A stretch of 64,000 bases of DNA from Albimonas donghaensis (GTDB taxonomy: Bacteria > Pseudomonadota > Alphaproteobacteria > Rhodobacterales > Rhodobacteraceae). Numbering within the stretch: position 1 is the stretch's first letter; the number at the start of each line of letters is the position of its first letter. Below are positions 58,164-64,000 of the stretch, one piece after another. The stretch is taken from positions 124,001 through 188,000 of the forward strand of contig NZ_FNMZ01000001.1 in the NCBI RefSeq assembly GCF_900106695.1, written 5' to 3'. The translations under genes were made by a program, and so were the position numbers. A model generated the notes under the pieces. It made no database searches and was not told where the DNA came from. It saw only the letters and a program-made list of their open reading frames with translations.

Positions 58164-60079
58164 CGCGCGGCCTCCGCCGGGGCGCGGTCGAAGACGTAAT
58201 CGTCCGGGTCCGCCTTGCGGGTCATCCGCCAGAAGTCGTCGTTGCGCCACGGCGTCAGCGCCACCACCCGGCCGCGGTCGTTGCGATACCAGTTGGTCAT
58301 GCCGGGATGCGTCCAGACCATCTTCTCATGCGCCGCGTCGACGCGCGCGTTATAGGCGTCATGCACGTCCTCGCGCACCTCGATCGCCTCGGCCCGCCGG
58401 GCGAAGAGCGCGTCGAGCAGGGCGAGCACGTAATCCGTCTGCATCTCCACATTGGCGATGATCGAGCCGCCGTGCCCCAGCCCCACATTGGGCCCCAGCA
58501 GCATGAAGAAATTGGGGAATCCCGGCACGGTGGTCCCCAGATAGGCGCGGGGGTCGTCGTCGTCCCAGACCTCCGAGAGCAGGCGCCCGCCGCGGCCCGT
58601 CACCTGGTAGTTCCCCAGCATCCGCGCGGTGACGAAGCCGATGGCGAGCACCAGCACGTCCGCCTCCCGCCGGGCGCCGTCGCCCGCGACCAGCTCGGCT
58701 CCGTCCACTTCCGCCAGCCGGTCGGCGACCAGCGTCACGTCGGGCCGGGCCATGGTGCGGAACCAGCCGTTGTCCATCAGCATCCGCTTGCCGAAGGGCG
58801 GGTAGGTGGGGATGACCAGCGGCGCGAGGTCCTGGCGCTCGCCCAGCTCGGCGCGCACGTAATCCTCGAAATGGCGGCGATGCGCGTCGTTGGAGGCGTT
58901 CAGCGCCCGGTCCGGATGCGGCCAGTCGGGGTCTTTCTGCAGCGACCCATGCACCCGATCGTTGAAGGTCCAGGTCATCCGCTGCCGGTGCCAGGCGCGG
59001 TAGAGCGGGACTTCGCGCAGCAGCATCCGCACGCCCTCGGGGATCTCGCGCCCGAATTGCGGGAAGGGCGCGGCCCATTGGGGGGAGCGGGCGTAGACGG
59101 TCAGGTGCTCGGTCCGCTCCGCGATGGCGGGGACCACCTGCATGGCCGAGGCGCCGTTGCCCACGACCGCCACCCGCTTGCCGGTCACGTCCAGCCCCTC
59201 GGGCCAGCGGGCGGTATGGAAGGCGGGGCCGGGGAAGCTGTCGAGGCCGGGGATGGTCGGCGTCTTGGGGATGTTCAGCACGCCGACGCAGGAGATGACG
59301 GCCTCGGCCTCCAGCACCTCGCGCCCGTCCGGGCCCTCCGCCTCGACCCGCCAGATCCGCGCGCCCTCGTCCCAGTCGGCGCGGGTGACGGTCGTGCCGA
59401 ACCGGGTGATCTCGGGCAGGCGGAAATCCCGGGCGACGCCGGAGAGGTAGCCGTGGATCTCATCGCGCAGCGCGAAGGGGCGGGTCCAGTCATGCGGGGC
59501 GAAGGAATAGGCGTAGATGGCGTTGGGCGTGTCGACGCCGGCCGCGGGATAGCGGTTCTCCAGCCAGGTCCCGCCATAGTCGTCGTTCTTCTCGATCAGC
59601 GTCGTGGCGATCCCCCGCTCCCGCAGCCGGATCGCCGCGCAGATGCCCGAGGCGCCGCCGCCGATGACGATGACCCGGAAGCCCTCGGGCGCCGGGACCG
59701 GTTCGGAGAGCGAATGCCGCGCGAGCCCCAGCCCCTCCGCGATGATCTCGCCATAGCCTTCGGGCGGACGCTCGGCCATGGCGCAGGCCAGCATCTCCTC
59801 CAGCAGCGCGGGGTCGGGTTCGGCGATGGCGAGCGGGCGGCCCGCGCGCCAGGTGAGAATGGCGTCGAGGGCGGCGTCGCGGATCTCGGACTGGATCCCG
59901 GGGGGGAGGCCGCCGTCATCATTGTCGTCGAGCCCGATGGCGCGGCGCGGGCGGTAGGGCGCCTGCATCCAGCGGAGATCGCCGGTCATCTGCACCAGCA
60001 GCATCAGCAGCACGGGAATGTTGGCGTCGGCGACCGCGGCGGCGAAGCGCGCGCGGTCCGCGGATGCGGCGTCGGTCAT
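58160..60079 (-). CDS. Flavin-containing (Baeyer-Villiger type) monooxygenase
   Basis: A 639-residue FAD/NADPH monooxygenase. It has the FAD motif VIVIGGGASGICAAI near residue 135, the BVMO fingerprint FPGPAFHTARWPEG (F-x-G-x-x-x-H-T-x-x-W) near 285, and the NADP motif VAVVGNGASAMQ. An N-terminal extension of about 130 residues resembles that of the long BVMOs acting on steroid- or acetone-like ketones. It inserts oxygen next to a carbonyl, giving an ester or lactone. GGGAGGAAG precedes the ATG. It is the first gene of a two-gene operon with the acyl-CoA ligase, divergent from a TetR regulator across a perfect palindrome. Confidence 0.88.
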   Translation of the reverse strand: MTDAASADRARFAAAVADANIPVLLMLLVQMTGDLRWMQAPYRPRRAIGLDDNDDGGLPPGIQSEIRDAALDAILTWRAGRPLAIAEPDPALLEEMLACAMAERPPEGYGEIIAEGLGLARHSLSEPVPAPEGFRVIVIGGGASGICAAIRLRERGIATTLIEKNDDYGGTWLENRYPAAGVDTPNAIYAYSFAPHDWTRPFALRDEIHGYLSGVARDFRLPEITRFGTTVTRADWDEGARIWRVEAEGPDGREVLEAEAVISCVGVLNIPKTPTIPGLDSFPGPAFHTARWPEGLDVTGKRVAVVGNGASAMQVVPAIAERTEHLTVYARSPQWAAPFPQFGREIPEGVRMLLREVPLYRAWHRQRMTWTFNDRVHGSLQKDPDWPHPDRALNASNDAHRRHFEDYVRAELGERQDLAPLVIPTYPPFGKRMLMDNGWFRTMARPDVTLVADRLAEVDGAELVAGDGARREADVLVLAIGFVTARMLGNYQVTGRGGRLLSEVWDDDDPRAYLGTTVPGFPNFFMLLGPNVGLGHGGSIIANVEMQTDYVLALLDALFARRAEAIEVREDVHDAYNARVDAAHEKMVWTHPGMTNWYRNDRGRVVALTPWRNDDFWRMTRKADPDDYVFDRAPAEAAR

Positions 60080-60149
60080 CTGTCTTCCTCCCTGGGCGCG
60101 TCCCGTCGCGGTTGATCGGGCGCCTCCTTTTGATTGGCGGGAAGCCTAG

Positions 60150-60167
60150 CTAAAGCGGTCGCTTTAG
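60150..60167. promoter_or_regulatory. TetR-type operator palindrome
   Basis: CTAAAGCGGTCGCTTTAG has perfect 8-bp arms and a 2-bp centre. It sits between the divergent monooxygenase and TetR genes, 71 bases from one start and 53 from the other, in a locally AT-richer patch. It is the obvious binding site for the adjacent regulator, acting on both promoters. Confidence 0.82.
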
Positions 60168-60219
60168 TCGATGGATTTCAGTAGGGAGGCGCCAGGGCGG
60201 GGCGGCGTGCGGAGGGCGC

Positions 60220-60951
60220 GTGGACGACAAGGACGCGACAGACATGGCCGGCCTCGCGCCGACGCCTTCCGAACCCGGCCCAAAGCCGAGTCCGAAGCCC
60301 AATCCGGACGCCGACCCGGACGCGACCCGCGCCCGGATCAAGGCGGCGGGGATGAAGCTGTTTTCGGAACGGGGGATCGACGCCGCCTCGGTCCGCGCCA
60401 TCGTGCGCGAGGCGGGGGCGCGCAACGGGGCCTCGCTGCACTACTATTTCGGCTCCAAGGAGGGGCTGATCCGCGAACTCGCCGCCGACGCCGCCCGCCG
60501 TTCCGACCGGGCGCGCAACGGGCTGCTGGATGCGATGGAGGCCGGGGGCGGTCCGCGCCGCGCCGCCGATATCGTGGGCCTGATGGTGGCGGTGGAGACC
60601 GCGCCGGCGCAGGGCGGGGCGCTGGACGGGCTGCCTGTGGGCTTCGGGCACATGCGCTTCGTGGACGCCATGCAGGGGGCCCACCGGGCGCTGTTCCTCG
60701 ACGCGGTGGGGGGGCGCTGGACCACCAGTTTCGACCGCTGCATGGCGCATCTGCGCGGGATGCTGGGCCATCTGCCCGACGACGAGGCCCGGCGCCGGCT
60801 GGCCTTCTTCGTGGTCTTCTTCAGCGCAGGCCTCGCCGCGCGCGAGGCCGCCTTCGTCGCCGACCCCTCGGGCGGAGGGCTCTGGGGCCGCCCCGGCGCG
60901 CGCGAAAGCTTCGTGGCGAGCCTGTGCGGGGGGCTGGAGGCGCCCGGGTGA
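60220..60951 (+). CDS. TetR/AcrR family transcriptional regulator
   Basis: A 243-residue repressor-type protein. After a 35-residue Pro-rich tail, the HTH runs from ATRARIKAAGMKLFSERG through SVRAIVREAGARNGASLHYYFGSKEGLIREL (about residues 35-85). The C-terminal ligand domain is helical, with HMRFVDAMQGAHR and FFVVFFSAGLAARE. It likely represses the divergent monooxygenase-ligase operon and itself through the palindrome at 60150. The start is a GTG with GGAGG 4 bases before it; the ATG at 60244 is an alternative. Confidence 0.87.
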   Translation: MDDKDATDMAGLAPTPSEPGPKPSPKPNPDADPDATRARIKAAGMKLFSERGIDAASVRAIVREAGARNGASLHYYFGSKEGLIRELAADAARRSDRARNGLLDAMEAGGGPRRAADIVGLMVAVETAPAQGGALDGLPVGFGHMRFVDAMQGAHRALFLDAVGGRWTTSFDRCMAHLRGMLGHLPDDEARRRLAFFVVFFSAGLAAREAAFVADPSGGGLWGRPGARESFVASLCGGLEAPG

Positions 60952-60982
60952 GAGGGCGGGCGCCCCCGCGTCGCCCGTCCTC
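60952..60982. terminator. Bidirectional terminator between TetR and SDR genes
   Basis: An 11-bp stem (60952-60962 with 60972-60982, one G-U pair) and 9-base loop fill the 51-base gap between these convergent genes. Confidence 0.55.
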
Positions 60983-61002
60983 GTCCCGACGCCGCGCCGC
61001 GC

Positions 61003-61803
61003 TCAGAACATGTAGTCCCCGCCGTTCAGGTGCAGCGCCTGGCCGTTCACGAACCCGCCGGTGGTGCACAGATAGACCGCCCCATAGGCCAGATCGTCCA
61101 CATGCCCCCAACGCCGCACCGGCACGCGGTCGCGCACATCCTCGACCACGGTGTTGGGATACTGGCTCCAGTCGCGCGAGGTGTCGATGGCCCCGGGCAC
61201 CAGCGTGTTGGCCGTGATCCCGTGGGGGCCGAGCTCCTTCCCGATGGCCTTTGACAGCCCGTGCATCCCCGATTTCGCGGCGATGTTGTAGGCGCGGTTG
61301 GTCAGGTGGCCGGTGAAGCCGTCATAGCCCGAGACATGGATGATCCGCCCCCAGCCGCGGTCCTTCATCCCCGGCACGACCTCATGCGCCAGGTAGAAGC
61401 AGGACGACAGGTTGGTGCGGATCGCCCAGTCCCAGTCCTCGATGGTGATGGTCTCGAACGGCTTGTGCAGCCGGCGCGAGACGTTGGAGACCGCGATGTC
61501 GACCTTGCCGAAGGTCGCGATCGCCTCGGCCACCATCTCCTTGACCTGCGCGGGCTCGGAGACGTCGGCCATGATCCCGTGGGCGGTCCCGCCGGCCTCG
61601 CGGATCGCGGCGACGGTCCCGTCGACCTTCTCCCGGCTGTTGGCGCCGTTGACGATCACCGAGGCGCCGGCCTCGGCCAGCCGGATGGCGATGGCGCGGC
61701 CGATGTTCTGGCCGGAGCCGGTGACCAGCGCGACCCTTCCGTCGAGCCGGGTGGGGTGAAGGGGCGCGCCGCGCGGGTCGTCCGAGGGGGCGGCTTCGGG
61801 CAT
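61003..61803 (-). CDS. Short-chain dehydrogenase/reductase
   Basis: A 266-residue NAD(P)-dependent oxidoreductase. The cofactor motif is VTGSGQNIGRAIA, with NVSRR in place of the usual NNAG. The catalytic region reads IIHVSGYDGFTGHL followed by RAYNIAAKSGMHG. The Tyr is five, not four, residues before the Lys, and the canonical Tyr position holds Asn, so the active site is non-standard. It continues ELGPHGITANTLVPGAIDT and ends FVNGQALHLNGGDYMF. GGGAGGACC precedes the ATG. It is followed (upstream in transcription) by the CoA ester lyase and CoA transferase genes on the same strand, suggesting a shared pathway. Confidence 0.85.
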   Translation of the reverse strand: MPEAAPSDDPRGAPLHPTRLDGRVALVTGSGQNIGRAIAIRLAEAGASVIVNGANSREKVDGTVAAIREAGGTAHGIMADVSEPAQVKEMVAEAIATFGKVDIAVSNVSRRLHKPFETITIEDWDWAIRTNLSSCFYLAHEVVPGMKDRGWGRIIHVSGYDGFTGHLTNRAYNIAAKSGMHGLSKAIGKELGPHGITANTLVPGAIDTSRDWSQYPNTVVEDVRDRVPVRRWGHVDDLAYGAVYLCTTGGFVNGQALHLNGGDYMF

Positions 61804-61892
61804 GAGGAGGTCCTCCCGTTGGAATGCCGGGCTTCGGGCGGCCCGATCAGGATAAGGGGTCGGGGGGGCCGGGCGCGGGCCCGGCCCGGGGG

Positions 61893-62813
61893 TCACATGC
61901 CGATCAGGTCGGCGCGGTCCACGATCCGGTCGACGATGCGCATGGAGGCGATGTCGATCATCCGCCCCTCGAACTGGGCCGCGCCCTCGCCGCGCGCGAT
62001 GGCGGCGTCGAAGGCCTCGCGCATGCGCCGCGCGCGGTCCACGTCCTCCGGGGTGGGAGAGAAGACGCCCTGCGCGATCTCCACCTGGCTGGGATGGATC
62101 GCCCATTTGCCGACCATGCCGAGGATCATCGACCGGCGGCATTCCTCCGCGAACACCTCCGGCGCGCCGAAATCGGCGAAGGGGCCGTCCACCGCGTCGA
62201 TCCGGTTGACCCGGGCCGCGATGGTCATCTTCTGGCGCTGATAGTGCCAGATGTCGCCGGGATAGCCGCTGTCGCCGCCGATATCCCTGGTCGACACGCC
62301 CTGGGAGGCCGAATAGTCGCCCATCCCGAAGATCATCGCCTCCAGCCTCGGGGAGGCGGCGGCGATCTCGTCCACGCGCTGCATGGCCTCGACCTCCTCG
62401 ATCAGGGTTTCGAGGCCGATGGTCTTCGTCAGCTTCAGCTTCTTCTCCATCATCGAGATCAGCTTGTCGCAGAACGTGATGTCGTCCGGCCCCATGCATT
62501 TGGTGAGCATGATGAGGTCGAGCCGGGCATGCGCGCCCTCGATCACCTCGATGATGTCCTCATAGGCGTATTCGGTGGTCAGGTCGTTGATCCGCACGCA
62601 GACGGTCTTCGCGCCCCAGTCGAGCCCGTTGATCGCCTCGACGATCTTCCTGCGGGCCGGGCGCTTGGCGTCGGGGGCCACCGCGTCCTCAAGGTCGAGG
62701 AACACGTAGTCCACGTCCAGCGCCGCGGCCTTGGTCATCATCTTCTCGGATGAGCCGGGCACCGAAAGCTGGCAGCGGCGCAGGCGTTTGGGGCGGGTGT
62801 GCGGATGGGTCAT
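61893..62813 (-). CDS. CoA ester lyase (HpcH/HpaI family, Mcl-like)
   Basis: A 306-residue TIM-barrel lyase related to L-malyl-CoA/beta-methylmalyl-CoA lyase and citramalyl-CoA lyase. It has CQLSVPGSSEKM, FLDLEDAVAPDAK (Mg-binding region), VRINDL (Arg for the CoA ester carboxylate), IGLETLIEEVEAM (Glu) and the C-terminal GMVGKWAIHPSQVEIA, nearly the Rhodobacter Mcl1 signature. It splits a malyl-type CoA thioester into a 2-oxoacid (glyoxylate or pyruvate) and acyl-CoA, or runs in reverse. It lies 20 bases after the CoA transferase gene and is very likely in the same operon. AGGAAA precedes the ATG. Confidence 0.88.
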   Translation of the reverse strand: MTHPHTRPKRLRRCQLSVPGSSEKMMTKAAALDVDYVFLDLEDAVAPDAKRPARRKIVEAINGLDWGAKTVCVRINDLTTEYAYEDIIEVIEGAHARLDLIMLTKCMGPDDITFCDKLISMMEKKLKLTKTIGLETLIEEVEAMQRVDEIAAASPRLEAMIFGMGDYSASQGVSTRDIGGDSGYPGDIWHYQRQKMTIAARVNRIDAVDGPFADFGAPEVFAEECRRSMILGMVGKWAIHPSQVEIAQGVFSPTPEDVDRARRMREAFDAAIARGEGAAQFEGRMIDIASMRIVDRIVDRADLIGM

Positions 62814-62833
62814 CGGGGGCGTTTCCTCAGGGG

Positions 62834-64000
62834 TCAGGCCACGGCGCCGGAGGCGCGAAGGGCGGCGATCTGGTCGGTCGAAAAGCCGAACTCGGCGAGG
62901 ATCTCGTCGGTGTCCTCGCCGATCAGCGGGGCGCGTCGGCGGACCCCGCCCGGCGTGCCGGTCATGCGCACGGGCGTGCCGGCGACGGTGAGGGGGGCGT
63001 CGGCGCCGGGCGCCTCCACGGCGGCGAGCATCTCGCGGATCGCGAAATGCGGGTCGGCGAAGATGTCGTCGGCCCGGTAGACCGGGGCGAAGGGGATGAC
63101 GCCGCCAAGGGTCTCGGCGATCTCCGCGCGGGTGCGGGTTCCGGCCCAGTCTTCGAGGAAGGCGGTCACCGCCTCCCGGTTCAGCAGCCGGGCGTCGTTG
63201 GTGGCGAAGCGGGGGTCGTGCTCCAGCTCCGGCCGGTCGATGCGGCGGGTGAAGCGGCCCCAGAACAGGTCCTTGGGGATGCCGAGGCTGAACCAGCCGT
63301 CCTTCGCCCGGAACAGGCCGAACGGATGCAGCAGCGGGTGGTAGTTGCCCTCCACCCCCGGCGCCGCGCCGGACGCGCCGTACTGGAAGACCAGCCGCTC
63401 GCACAGCGCCAGCACCCCGTCGACCATGGCCACGTCCACATATTGCCCCCGGCCGGTGCGCGCCGCGTTCCAGCAGGCCGAAACCACGCCGAAGGCCGCC
63501 CACATCGCCGGCACGATGTCGCCCACGCCGGGGCCGATCTTGGTGGGCGGGCCGTCCTTTTCCGGCCCGGTGATGCCCATGATCCCGCCCATGGCCTGGG
63601 CGATGGGGTCGTAGGCGGGCCAGTCCGCATAGGGGCTGGCGCCGCCCCGCCTGTCTCCGAAGCCGCGGACCGAGGCGTAGACCAGCCGCGGATTGATCTC
63701 CTGCAGCCGCTCCCAGGGCAGGCCGAGCCGGTCCATGACGCCGAGCCGGTAGTTCTCGATCACCACGTCGGCCTGCTCGATCATGCGGAGCAGCGCGGCC
63801 TTGCCGTCCTCCGACTTCAGGTCCAGCACGACCGAGCGCTTGTTGCGGTTGATCGAGGCGAAATAGGCGCCGTAGCCGCCGTCCTCCATCCGGGTCTGGC
63901 CCTCGGCCCAGGGCCCGATGCGCCGCGTGTTGTCGCCGCCGGGAGGCTCGACCTTGATGACCCGCGCGCCCTGGTCGGCCAGCATCATCGAGGCGTAGGG
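62834..64000 (-). CDS. Family III CoA transferase (CaiB/BaiF), partial
   Basis: The gene runs off the right edge; 388 residues are present and only a short N-terminus is missing. The visible N-terminal part YASMMLADQGARVIKVEPPGGD is the family start region, followed by NRNKRSVVLDLKSEDG and VVIENYRLGVMDRLGL. In the latter the residues around ENYR include the spot near the catalytic Asp of such enzymes (which lies further on, in the MVDGVLA region, as D in AMVDGV). It moves CoA between carboxylic acids. Next to an Mcl-like lyase, it could activate a dicarboxylate (malate-, citramalate- or itaconate-like) for cleavage. Confidence 0.85.
   Translation of the reverse strand, partial: PYASMMLADQGARVIKVEPPGGDNTRRIGPWAEGQTRMEDGGYGAYFASINRNKRSVVLDLKSEDGKAALLRMIEQADVVIENYRLGVMDRLGLPWERLQEINPRLVYASVRGFGDRRGGASPYADWPAYDPIAQAMGGIMGITGPEKDGPPTKIGPGVGDIVPAMWAAFGVVSACWNAARTGRGQYVDVAMVDGVLALCERLVFQYGASGAAPGVEGNYHPLLHPFGLFRAKDGWFSLGIPKDLFWGRFTRRIDRPELEHDPRFATNDARLLNREAVTAFLEDWAGTRTRAEIAETLGGVIPFAPVYRADDIFADPHFAIREMLAAVEAPGADAPLTVAGTPVRMTGTPGGVRRRAPLIGEDTDEILAEFGFSTDQIAALRASGAVA

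Overview
The window is very GC-rich (roughly 70% or more by eye). Its gene set fits an alphaproteobacterium of the Rhodobacterales type: a CckA-like hybrid kinase, a ccmE/ccmF/ccmH cytochrome c maturation group near argC, a metal-type KdsA, DnaE2 and an Mcl-like CoA ester lyase. Genus cannot be told from the sequence alone. I count about 44 protein genes, one tRNA-Ala and one acyltransferase remnant. The gene at the right edge is cut off.

Layout. 0.1-9.8 kb: a dipeptide/oligopeptide ABC transporter (binding protein, two permeases, fused double ATPase) with an M20 peptidase on the minus strand, and a divergent M20 plus M81 (MlrC-like) pair on the plus strand. This looks like one uptake-and-hydrolysis unit for peptide or amide compounds. 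10-19 kb: a flavin monooxygenase, an orphan phnM, kdsA, a UDP-glucuronate 4-epimerase-like gene, nhaA, a DUF167 gene with yggT, and tRNA-Ala(CGC). 19-24 kb: a META-domain lipoprotein, a thioesterase, an acyltransferase, a decayed ExoZ-type acyltransferase, and argC. 24-31 kb: a BrkB/YihY membrane protein, ccmE, a PhzF-like gene, ccmF-ccmH and a PaaG-like isomerase. 31-38 kb: an HNH endonuclease and a hugely enlarged dnaE2. 38-50 kb: acyl-CoA dehydrogenase, cckA, rsmB, an HSL-type hydrolase, amidase, an RTX protein, a glutamine-hydrolase-like protein and a YdcH protein. 50-56 kb: pepN divergent from a glcB-glcG pair. 56-64 kb: a catabolic block with an acyl-CoA ligase and a Baeyer-Villiger-type monooxygenase under a divergent TetR regulator, then SDR, CoA ester lyase and family III CoA transferase.

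The most unusual things are structural. (1) A family of GC-rich, dyad-symmetric intergenic repeats fills six consecutive large gaps between 11.75 and 18.95 kb and recurs at 56.1 kb. (2) DnaE2 is about 2,006 residues, nearly double the usual size, because of three in-frame low-complexity insertions. (3) Several genes end in short tandem repeats whose first unit contains the stop codon. There are also clear palindromic operators upstream of the BVMO/TetR pair, the glcB/pepN pair and the amidase, and an FNR-like box upstream of the YdcH gene.

Starts were moved inward from the longest open frame where a Shine-Dalgarno sequence, a 4-base overlap or family alignment supports it. All function calls come from reading motifs by eye. 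No database search was run.
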